From Prorocentrum cordatum (taxonomy: Eukaryota > Sar > Dinophyceae > Prorocentrales > Prorocentraceae): a DNA stretch of 64,000 bases. The notes under the pieces are model-generated. The model was not told where the DNA came from and did no database searches. It worked only from the letters and a program-made list of their open reading frames with translations. The position numbers and the translations under genes were made by a program. The stretch is from contig CAUYUJ010019949.1 of NCBI GenBank assembly GCA_963575745.1, positions 248,001 to 312,000 of the forward strand, written 5' to 3'. Shown here in pieces: positions 44,168 through 52,500 of this stretch (position 1 is the stretch's first letter; every line of letters begins with the position of its first letter).

Positions 44168-47100
44168 TTCCGCAAAGGGCGGCGTGGCGGGGGGAGATGA
44201 GTTCCTTGCCCATCCACCTGCAAGGCAGCAGTCAATACTGCCCCGATGCCGAATGTCCACATTTTGGAGGCTCTATTTGACCGCCTGGAACCGCAGCATC
44301 TGATTGCCTTGTCGGAGAACATGAGATCGATTTGCTCGACGTGCCACGGCAATTTCACACTGGGAACGGCGTGTTCAGGAACCGATCTGTGCGTTGATCT
44401 GTGGAAATTGGTATTCGATGCGTGCGCCAGCCGTTTTGGTGATCGCTTGACCGTGCTCCATGAGTATTCCTGTGAGAATGTCGATTACAAACAGCGGTTT
44501 ATTGAACCGCCTCGCTCATTCCGCCGGCCCGTTGCTGCCATGAGTCTGCGTGTGCGGTCGTGGCATCGTGGGACTCCTTTGGGGCTTGTGTTGGGGCCCA
44601 TTGTAAGCCTGTTGGGGCCTCGTGGGGCCTATGTAACTTATAATCTAGGGGCGTTCTGAGCTCTCTTGGCCGAGGGCCGCTAGGGCCCTGGGGCCCGCGC
44701 TGACGGCGTGAATAGGTGGTCCGCGGTTCCCCCCTGGGCCCCGCGTGTTGCCACATGGGGCCCTCGTGGGCGAGCTTGGGCGACTCTGGGGCGGTTCGGG
44801 GGGGCGCTCGGGCGCTTGGGCCGTCTTGGGGGTCTCGTGGGTCCTGGGGACATCTCGGGCCGTGGCGGTGCTGCGGGCGGTCCTAACGGCCTAACGGTTC
44901 CCGGGGCCGTTTTGGATGGTCGCACAGTTGAATTTATGAGAACGCGTCAACCATCAGACACTGTAATGCACATCGTCGCTTTAGGTTGGTCCCGGACGTT
45001 GTTCGGGGTGTCTGGGGGGCGTCTTGAAGCAATCGTGAGAGTCTTGAAGTCTTGAAGCGATCTCGTGGAGGCTCGGGGCCCAACGAGATTATCTTGGCGA
45101 CCTCTTCGGGGTAGCTTACTTGGTCCTTCTTGAGTCTTGAGACTTTCTGGGGGCGCCCTGAAACTAGCTCGATGGCGGCGCGCAGTAACAGCAGCACGCA
45201 TCTGGCCCGTCGGGTCGGCGAATTCGGGAGTTCCACACTGGCGCCCGACTGTTCGGGGACATCGGGGGGCTCGACAAAAAGCAGGCCAGGGTAATAGATA
45301 ACGGAGAGATGGTACCAATACCACATGTTCTCGCTATTGTGTTCGGGGTGGAATGTGACTCCATCTCCAATTGCAACAAGAATCGAGCGGACAATTTCTC
45401 GGCGCTGGATGATGACACCGAGTGTGCAACAGGACCACCAGGCGAAACGATGTTTGCCGTTTTCGTGGGGACGGTGGATAAGGAATCCTTCCAGGGGATC
45501 CCGATCTTGGCGCTGCCCTGCTTGCTTCGAAGCGAGGGCCCGCGCCAGGATCTGTGCTCTCCATCCGCAGGTTCCTTATCCAATGTTCAGGGGTCCAATA
45601 ATCTTCTCGGCCTCTGCTTGAAGGAGACACGACCAGAGCAGCGCTGGCAGCCGTCCGAGCTCACAACCCCGCCATCTTCTTCTTGGAGTGCACGAAAAAC
45701 TTGCAGGCGAAGGGCGGGTCTGGCAGGAGTATTTTGGATGGGATAGTCGAGCGCGCCAACCAGTTTGGTTACCACGTGGTGCCCACCATGATTCACGCGG
45801 AGAAGTTCGGCTCCGTTGCCAAGCGGGAGCGTTGGTACCTCACGTGCGTGAAGGCACTTACGGGGTTTCTTCGAAGTGATTTGCACGCCCCCCCGCCCCC
45901 CCCTCCCCCGGACAGGACTCGTCATCGCTGGACCTGCTTCGGCGCCCTCCCACCTATTATTTATTATTAGCATCCTCCTTCGTCGTTGTGTAGTCGCTGT
46001 TCAGTCGGCGGTTCTCTTGCAGTTCACGCGTTTGTTTGCGCCAGGTGAGTCGCGCTCCGATTGGCCAGACGGACGGCGATTACATCGACCCCCCCTGGGT
46101 CTCGCGCATGACATCCATGCTCTTCGGCATGTCGGGAATTGAAGGAACTGGGCATGAGTCAGAAATATAATGTTGACACCTGTGAGGCGGAGGCGGAGGG
46201 GTGGAGGACTGCTGCGGATTGTCAGTTGATGAGCAAAGAGGTGGCTAAATCGATGATCAACTTGTCTACATGGAACCAGCCGGGTGCGGGGGGGGCTCGT
46301 CGAGGTCGATCTTGCCCGTGGCGGTGGCACGAACCACTTGCGCTGTGTGATGCGATGGATCGGCGACGTGGTATCGATGGCATCGATGCGTCGGGGCGGC
46401 GCCAGTCATAGGTCATAGGCAGGGGGCAAGGGCCGCAACCGGCAAGCAAGGGGCACGGGGTAGGGTTTGTTCGGGGATTCGGATGCAATTCGGCGACCCG
46501 CAGGACCCCCGCTTGGCGATTATCTTTTGGACGACGATGACCCTTCTGTCATTGCGGCGAACTCTCTCAAGGTCAAGGAGAAGAAGCAGGCGAAGAAGAA
46601 GGCGAAAGATTCCACGGCGTCAGCTGCCGACAAGACCAGGCCCGACGATGCAAAGGTTCCCGAATTCAAAGTAGACCACGCCGACGAGTTCGAGGCGAGG
46701 GGGTTTTCATATACTCCCGAAGCTATGTATACTGAGGAGTTCGTCAAGCTCGCGTCGTGGCTGCCAGATCGCCAGAAGGAGTTGTTGCTGCTGTGGGTCA
46801 TAACGGAGGGCCCTACAGACAAATTGAGTTCGTTCCAGGCGTGCGATTTGAATTTGAGCGTCAAGTGGTCCTCCTATATTCACGAAGGGCTTCCCACGTT
46901 GACCTCGGCATCGCTCATATGGGTCAGGGGCCCTGTGAATCGGAGCGATGGTTCGGTCAAGGCGCCATGGGTGTCAAACGACAATGTAGGGGGAGGTTTA
47001 GTGAGAATAGGAAGCGATGCGGTCAATTGCGGCTATGAGCTATGAGTTTGTCGTCTGTTCTCTAGCAGGTGTGCGACCGCATGCTATCACTTGGGCTTCG

Positions 47101-47740
47101 CCAGTCCGCTGTCCTCAAATCCTCCGCGTCGTCCTTCGCCGCCGCCGCTCAGGGCGGGTCGGATTGAGTTGAGTGGGGTTCGGTCGTGTCGGGTCGGGTT
47201 CGGGCCGAGTCGGTCGGATCAGGGCGGATCGGGTGGGTTCGGATCGGATCGGGTCGGGTTGTCGCATGATTTTGGTAAAATCAGGTCGGGTCGGATCGGG
47301 CTCGGTCGGGTCGGGTTGGATCGGGGCGGCTGGGGTCGGGTCGGGTTGGGCCAGCTCGAGTCGCGTCGGGTCGAGTCGGGTCAGATCGGGTCGGATAATA
47401 GATCAACGCGGGCCTGGGCGGTTTCGAGCGAAGGTTTGCTTCCCAAGCAACATCTGTCACATGCCTACGTGCTGCCGCCAATGGCCCCCTTTTCGGATGT
47501 GGCAAGGAATGCCTGGCGATCCAGGGCGTGCCGTGCGACGCCTGGAATCGCATCGACCCCGAGGCCGCTTGGTCAGACGCCCAGTTACGCGATATGAGCG
47601 GCAACTCGTTCTCCATGTGCGCCGTCCTGCCGTTGCTGCTCGCGGTCATGGCATACTGCCCCATCTCCCAGTCGATCATTCTGACCACGAGGGACCCGGG
47701 GGAGGACGTCGTTCTCGTCGAGGAGGGGCCTGCGCAATAG
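41436..47740 (+). CDS. C5 DNA methyltransferase-like gene, multi-exon
   Basis: Likely exons: 41436-41665 and 41981-42243 (Ala- then Gln/Glu-rich; membership uncertain), 42550-42660, 44225-44503, 45231-about 45480, 45651-about 45860, 46504-about 46870, and 47433-47740 ending in TAG. Inferred reaction: methylation of cytosine in DNA with S-adenosylmethionine, in the nucleus. Motifs of the C5-methyltransferase fold occur in order. Motif I is FTLGTACSGTDLC, and motif IV is GVECDSIS with the candidate catalytic Cys. Motif VI is FFLECTKNL and motif VIII is SVAKRERWYL. The C-terminal motif is ECLAIQGVP with MSGNSF. Motifs IV, VI and VIII depart from the classic PCQ, ENV and QRRER, as in other divergent protist members. 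Several junctions lack a fully resolved phase and the last exon seems to need a frameshift, so the gene may be damaged. Confidence 0.65.
41981..42243 (+). CDS. Candidate exon, Gln/Glu/Pro-rich
   Basis: After ACATGTCTAG one frame reads EPQQEPEQEPQ and on to EAMQWTMAIETILEETTQQP. The next strong donor is GC/GTGAGC at 42244; without it the frame stops at TGA 42245-42247. The phase of that donor does not join directly to the zinc-finger exon, so either an earlier donor or another exon is used. Confidence 0.4.
42550..42660 (+). CDS. Exon encoding a RanBP2-type zinc finger
   Basis: This 111-bp, phase-0 exon lies between acceptor GATCCCCAG and donor GACCAG/GCAAGT, a GC-type donor otherwise matching the GTAAGT consensus. 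It encodes W-x-C-x2-C-x10-C-x2-C (WSCPSCQCDW...CPSCNMTRDG), the RanBP2 finger spacing. These fingers bind RNA, DNA or protein. It joins in phase to the exon starting at 44225, so I place it in the methyltransferase gene. Confidence 0.6.
42940..44200. repeat. Intronic purine-to-pyrimidine switch region
   Basis: From about 42940 to 43324 the + strand is G/A-rich (GAGGAGG, GGGGGAGG). From 43561 to about 44100 it is C/T-rich (CCTCCTCC, CCCCCC). The switch is centred on a 236-bp palindrome. The whole intron is thus roughly reverse-complementary in composition about position 43442. Long frames on both strands here are artefacts. Confidence 0.85.
43325..43560. mobile_element. Near-perfect 236-bp palindrome, foldback/MITE-like
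   Basis: Arms of about 113 bp (43325-43437 and 43448-43560) are reverse complements with about five mismatches around a loop of about 10 nt. The arm runs from CATGT(C/T)ATTTGGAGTGTCGGC through TTTTTTGGACGA and GGCCTGTCCAAAAATTCCCC to CCTGTCCATTAATTCCTG. It lies in the intron between the zinc-finger exon and the motif I exon of the methyltransferase-like gene. It has no coding capacity; the short frames on each strand are the two arms. Confidence 0.85.
44089..44205. repeat. C42 homopolymer flanked by 38-bp direct repeats
   Basis: TTCCGCAAAGGGCGGCGT and the following GGCGGGGGGAGATGAGTTCC occur at 44089-44127 and 44168-44205, on either side of an unbroken C run at 44126-44167. Run length is liable to sequencing error. 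Confidence 0.85.
44225..44503 (+). CDS. Methyltransferase exon with SAM-binding motif I
   Basis: The acceptor is CTGCAAG at 44224, phase 0. The exon encodes AAVNTAPMPNVHILEALFDR, then FTLGTACSGTDLC (motif I, SAM pocket), and later EYSCENVDYKQRFI, which aligns with the acidic residue motif following strand 2 of the fold. A GA donor after ATT at 44503 would join it in phase to the next exon; the exact end is uncertain. The frame runs on open to 44659. Confidence 0.65.
44560..45225. repeat. Dispersed CTTGGGG-type repeat, copy 2 (intronic)
   Basis: GGGGCC/CTTGGG words fill this intron. ATTATCTTGGCGACCTCTTC at 45089-45108 and GTCGGGTCGGCGAATTC near 45208-45224 match the copy at 34.7-34.93 kb. A related tract lies at 56.9-57.37 kb. 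Confidence 0.7.
45231..45480 (+). CDS. Methyltransferase exon with catalytic-Cys motif IV
   Basis: From acceptor TTCGGGAG the frame reads FHTGARLFGDIGGLDKKQAR, then PHVLAIVFGVECDSISNCNK, where Cys of VECDS occupies the place of the catalytic Cys of PCQ, and then CATGPPGETMFAVFVGTVD (compare the conserved TGET segment). The frame stays open to 45746, so the donor is uncertain; it is probably near 45473-45490. Confidence 0.65.
45651..45860 (+). CDS. Methyltransferase exon with motifs VI and VIII
   Basis: After CGCTGGCAG the frame gives VRAHNPAIFFLECTKNLQAK (motif VI, catalytic Glu in LEC) and GYHVVPTMIHAEKFGSVAKR followed by ERWYLTCV (motif VIII). The end is near GCACTTACG at about 45857-45866. 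A C-rich, non-coding stretch follows. Confidence 0.65.
46504..46870 (+). CDS. Methyltransferase exon in the target-recognition region
   Basis: From acceptor CGACCCGCAG the frame reads GPPLGDYLLDDDDPSVIAAN. A Lys/Ala-rich helix (KVKEKKQAKKKAKDS) follows, then YTEEFVKLASWLPDRQKELL and VITEGPTDKLSSFQACDLNL. The position between motifs VIII and X fits the variable target-recognition region. The donor is probably near 46860 (GAATTTGAGC/GTCAAG). Confidence 0.5.
47150..47400. repeat. TCGGG microsatellite
   Basis: Imperfect GGTCGGGTCGGGT/GGATCGG words fill the intron before the last methyltransferase exon. Arg/Gly/Ser frames over it are artefacts. Confidence 0.85.
47433..47740 (+). CDS. Last methyltransferase exon (motif X) with probable frameshift
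   Basis: The first part reads LLPKQHLSHAYVLPPMAPF in one frame. From about 47490 the match continues in another frame as CGKECLAIQGVPCDAWNRID and DMSGNSFSMCAVLPLLLAVM, the conserved C-terminal motifs of C5 methyltransferases, to TAG at 47738-47740. The join falls at CCCCCTTTTC, a likely indel site. Either the gene is broken here or the assembly lost one base. Confidence 0.6.
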
Positions 47741-47864
47741 ATAGAACAACAAGTTTCGGCATAACTTGGAATGCGCAGAATGCGCTGCGTTGTCGCCCCC
47801 CCCCCCCCGGGAGCGTCTTGAGAAGACGACCCAGGTGCTCGTTAACATGCAGTAGTATGTTGGC

Positions 47865-47917
47865 GGCAACTGGAGTGGCGGAGAGTATTTTACATACTCT
47901 CCGCCACTCTAGTTGCC
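47865..47917. repeat. 23-bp-stem hairpin after the methyltransferase stop
   Basis: Arms 47865-47887 and 47895-47917 (GGCAACTGGAGTGGCGGAGA and its complement) pair along 23 bp with one G-T position around the loop TTTTACA. It starts 125 bp after the stop codon. It could be a 3'-end RNA hairpin or a tiny foldback insertion. Confidence 0.85.
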
Positions 47918-48169
47918 CTCGCCGTTTCATCGTGGGCCCGTGTCGGGCTGCCTCGTTCTCCGTCCAGAGCCCACTCAAGCACGCTACGTATTAGTGTTGC
48001 GGCTGCGGGGGTCCTGGGTTTCTGTCCGAGAGGATCGACACTTGCTGCGGTATCAGCCTTCATGGGCCTTCTCAGCTCTGTCTGCCCTGGGAATGAAGCC
48101 CCTCGCCGACCTCCTCCATCTCGCTGCTCTCCCTTTCCTCCGTCGACCCATCTCCCCTCCTCCGCCGAG

Positions 48170-48355
48170 GACGAGAGGGCGGGCCCTGAGCAGGAGAAGG
48201 AAGGCTCGGAGAAGCAGGACGCAGATGACGAGGGCGCCGGCGAGGAGGAAGATGGCGAGGAGGAAGAGGGCGAGGGTGATGAGGAAGAGATCGTGGACCA
48301 GGCTGATGAGGCGGAGTGTGATCTCCTCGACGACGACTGCGAGTTCGGGAAGTGA
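48170..48355 (+). CDS. Candidate terminal exon, highly acidic
   Basis: From acceptor TCCGCCGAG at 48169 the frame reads DERAGPEQEKEGSEKQDADD and then an almost unbroken Glu/Asp/Gly tail, ending DDDCEFGK at TGA 48353-48355. It could be an alternative C-terminus of the methyltransferase gene or the end of another gene. The strong composition could also come from GAGGAGG repeats. Confidence 0.35.
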   Translation, partial: DERAGPEQEKEGSEKQDADDEGAGEEEDGEEEEGEGDEEEIVDQADEAECDLLDDDCEFGK

Positions 48356-49306
48356 TTCCATGGACGCGTCGTTCTTTCGCCCTCCCCCTGAGCCTCGTCC
48401 ATACCTACCCCATACTCCATCCATCCTCCATATCCTGCTCCAGCTGCCTCTGTTGCCTCGTTCCTGAATCCCACTGGTCAGCCCGCTGTCTTGCCGTGTC
48501 CCGCGCCCCTGCTTTGCCCGCGCGTCTGTGATCATGCCCTGCAGGCCCCAGACCGCCCCGCGGCATCTTCCTCCTCTAGGGGCTAGAGGGCGGGCGCATG
48601 AGTCGCATGAGAGGGTTCGAGTCTGTCCGTCGCCTGCAGGGGCACAGTTTCGGTGCACGGCCAAACCGATCGCGCCCTGCAGGGCCATGTTGCACCTGTC
48701 ATTCTTGCGAACGCATGTGAACATTGGGCCATGGATTAGGGCGCTTCGCCGTGACATTGTTTGTTTGCCCAGTTCTGCCTTGGAATTGGATCTAGCCAAA
48801 TGTCAATGCAGTCGGGGCCATGAAGAAGGAACCCTTTTGGTTGGGCAGAGGCTCCGCGTTTCTTCTGTGTTTCGCAGCTTGCCTCGGGTTTTCCTTATGT
48901 TTCCGATCGGAAATCGAAGTTTAGCTTATGGAAAAACATGGGCCTCGTTCCTTATTTTGGGTTCCTTAGGTCGAGGCCCCGACTGTAATTCTCCGCGTTT
49001 CTGAAATTTGGGCGTCATTTACTTTCGCCTGGCGTCGATGACGTCGTCTCTGGCAGGGGTGTTCTACGCTCGCGGAGGTTGCGCAGGGCGCGTCAAAGGA
49101 AATCCAGGATCGGGGCGTTGGGGGTGTTGACAGCTTTCCCAGAATAGAGCATTCGAGCATAGTAGAGCACTTTCTCACTGCAGCATGGCAACACAGCATA
49201 GAGTACAGTATGAAAACATGTCATATATTCGTTGATACCTCAATCCTTTGATGGCCCCGTTAATGGCCCGAGCCTCTCACCTCCAGGCTTTCTTCCCTCG
49301 GCGGGG
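48356..49306. other. Intergenic, no gene recognised
   Basis: An open frame at 48528-49004 has no recognisable motif. The stretch separates the methyltransferase gene from the next multi-exon gene. Confidence 0.4.
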
Positions 49307-49565
49307 ATGGCAGACGTGAGCAAACCAGCGGGCCGCGGCGGCGGGCGGGGCCGGGGCCGCGGCCGCGGCCGCGGCGGCGGTCGCGGCGCCCCGGCTGTCC
49401 ACGAGAAATCGCCAGTACCTCTCGCCGATGCACTTCCCGATGGCAAGCCAGCGGGCATTGCCTGTGAGGAGGGGGTGTCTTCTTTCGCCCCGAAGCGGGA
49501 GAGGCGCGTGAAGGCTCCGCGCATGAAATTTGCAAATGCACCCGCTGACCTCATTCAAACTATAC
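49307..49565 (+). CDS. Exon 1 of the unidentified gene: RGG-rich start
   Basis: ATG 49307 opens MADVSKPAGRGGGRGRGRGR and then a Gly/Arg run, VHEKSPVPLADALPDGK, and a basic segment ending ANAPADLIQT. The donor is tentatively GT at 49566; otherwise the frame stops at 49589. The Arg-Gly repeats come from a GGCCGCGGC-type repeat. Confidence 0.55.
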
Positions 49566-52500
49566 GTCGGGGCCTCCTGGATTTCTCTTGATTTCTCAGG
49601 GCAGTCATGACCACGACTTTAGTATCGTTGTTTTACTTTCGCCGTTCGCGCCCCGGCAAGGCCAAGCTCGCTCAGGCTGCTCAGGGCAGTGGGCAGTGCG
49701 AGCCTTCTCGCCCGCAGAGCGCGATTGGCGACATGAGCCACGACCAGGATTTCGGTATGTGAAATGCAGCAAGCAATTTGCGTGCAATCTGTATCAGAAT
49801 GGCACAAGGTCGAATGGCTTGCTGATAGGATTCGCTTGCTTTTCCAGGTCCGAAGGCCGAAGGCTTTGGGCCTGGAAAAGCCAGCGAAACCTTTCGGCAA
49901 ACCATTCCACCATTCGCCATTCGGACATCCCAGCTGCACCTTAGATTGCCCAATGAAAACCTTAGACCGTCCTGCAGCGGTCTACGACTGCCGACCAGCC
50001 GACCGCGGCAAAAACTGTTCGGGGCACCCAACGAACTCTTAGAACGGCCCGCGGAAACCCTCGAACATCCCGTGGAGGTTGGCATTCCGCCGAGCGTCGC
50101 GGGATGTTCCAGATCTGTTCTGATGCGTTATGAGATTTCCTTGCGTTTATTGTTGGTGTGGTTTTTCCTGGAAGCGGAGTGGAATGGGGGGTGCGTCCAT
50201 CAGGAGACCGAGCAGCTGACGTGCCAGTTCCTCTGTGGGGCAATATGGGGGGTCTCGCCAGACCCGGTAGAGCCAGAGAGAGCCAGTATCCGCTGGCAGG
50301 GCGACAGCGCCGACCCGCAGGCAGCGTCAGTGAAGACCGGCACTGCATGCTATTATTGCCTTGGTGCTTGGAGGACGGATGTGGCTGGCAAGACCCTGCA
50401 TCGGGACAGGGGCCTCTTTTGCCAGGAGGCCGCTCGCGACAGCACTGTGAGGGACCAGATGAAGCTGCCCCGAGACGCCATCATCGAGAAGCTCAAGGCC
50501 AGGAGGACCAAGGGGCAGGTGCAGAGACGCCGAGGACCGTTGGCCGTTGGCTTCTTTCGTCTCTTGTCATGGTCGTCCTTCCCACCCTCTCTCCTCCTTG
50601 CTTGTCGTCCTCGTCGGCCAGTGTCTTGGTCCTGGTCGCCCTCCTCTTTGTTTGCTTGGCCTGCTATGTGAGCCATGCAATGGAACTGTCCTTCGTCCTC
50701 CCTCCCATCCATCTGCCTGCGGCAAGCCCCGCCACCGTGCCTGGGTCCCTGGGTTGCGGGTCAGAAGGTTCATGGATGTCGGTTGGGAGCTCGCGCGCGA
50801 TCGCCATGGGCGGGCCATGGGCCATGGGGCCATGGGGCTTCTTGGAGGCAGTTGTGAAGCATCCTGAGAATGTATGGAGGCCTCTGCGGGCTTTCATGGC
50901 GCCCCTTGGGCCCTTGAACATTTCAAATGCCACATCATTTCCAGGGGGGAACGGAGCGCGTCATCACGCGCTCAAGCGTGCGAAGGCACGATGCCGGATT
51001 CTCCTCCTCCTCATTTCTTCTTGTTGCCCCAACTAGTTCCCAATCGTCCTCGTGAGTTACTTGTTACTTAGCGTTCGCCGTCGCCACTTCGCAGGAGGCA
51101 TCAAGAGCGTCGGGGTGAAATCCAGCGAGTACGATGATTTCGTGCTCGAGCCGCCGCCCGACGAGTTCTTGCCAATCGAGCAGTACAGGATTCGGTTCGG
51201 GTCGCCGAGCCGAGCATCATTGAAGAAGCTCGGCCACAAGAAGACGACCATCCGCGGCGTTGTGGGAGTGATGTTCCCCCCAGATGATCCCAACCAGACG
51301 TGGAAGGTCCTGGGCTGGGCTCGGGGTTCAAACTGACGAGGGGGATCAAACGAGTGAAGAGCGTGCGGGGGCACGCGGGGCTAGCAGAGGGACCAGAAAT
51401 TTACGAGTTCTTTCCGGGGTCTCTTCGAATTCTTGGGAAGGCGCGTTGGCTTTTCTTTTGATGCGGTGTTGGAACTCTCCGGGGCCTACCTGGGGTTGCC
51501 TCGTGAAAAGGATGCAAATGCAGCGACGTACGCAAGGCGTGCAACGTAGAAACAATAGCCTAAGTAACAGTGTGGCGGGGGAGGGGGGGATGGCGATCGG
51601 CGATGGGCGATGGGCGAATGGGGCGGGGTGTCAGGTCAGCAGTGACGGCGGTGGCCTGGGGGTGGTAGGGAGTAGCATGAAGCCAGAACATAAGTAACAT
51701 AAGAGCACAAGAGCATGCATATGATCAGTTTCGCTTGCTCATTTGAACGCCACGTGAACTCGAACATCACAGAAAACATAACTCCCTTCTTGGCCCAGCA
51801 GGGCTCCAGGTGAGCCCGGGGCCTGGGGAATGGCCTAACTGATGGTGGAATTGCTCGCGTAGATTATATAGCGCCCAGTGCGTTCCAGAGGTGAAAAGAG
51901 CACTCGGGGCCAGGAACAGTCTCGACAGGGAGGAGGACGTCGGTTCCGGGAGCGGCGACGAGGAGATTGCCCAGGCGAGGTTTGCTGAGCTTCGCAAGCA
52001 GAATGACAGTGCCTACAGGGAGATGCTCGGCGCCGCGTCGCGCGAGCTGCTGGAGCAATGTTCCTTGGACCTCGCGGGCCAGCAGAAGGAGGCCGAGAAG
52101 GCGAAAAAAGCCAAGCAGATGCGCAAGAAACGTCGAAAGGCAGGGCAGAAGGATAGGAAGATGACCCGACCCGTCGGCGTCTTCTGCATGGACGTTGATT
52201 CCGAGGACGACTCTGTGCTGAGCCTGTCGCCAGTCAGGAAGGTTCGCGCCTCGGGGGCGAAGCGCGCCTCGAGCGCGGGCGCAGCGGGTGCAGCGGTCGC
52301 CGACCAAGCCGCTAGTTCAGGGGCGGCGAGCAAGATCACCAAGATCCACATCGAAGGCGGCGGGCCTCCTCTTCCTGATGGTGACGGACCGCACGAGGGC
52401 GACGGGGACGATGATGGCGGCGATGGTCTTGGCGCGGGTGGCCGGGGTCGCGGCAGACCTCCTGTGACGCTTGAAGCCAAGTCGCGCGATCTCTGGGAGG

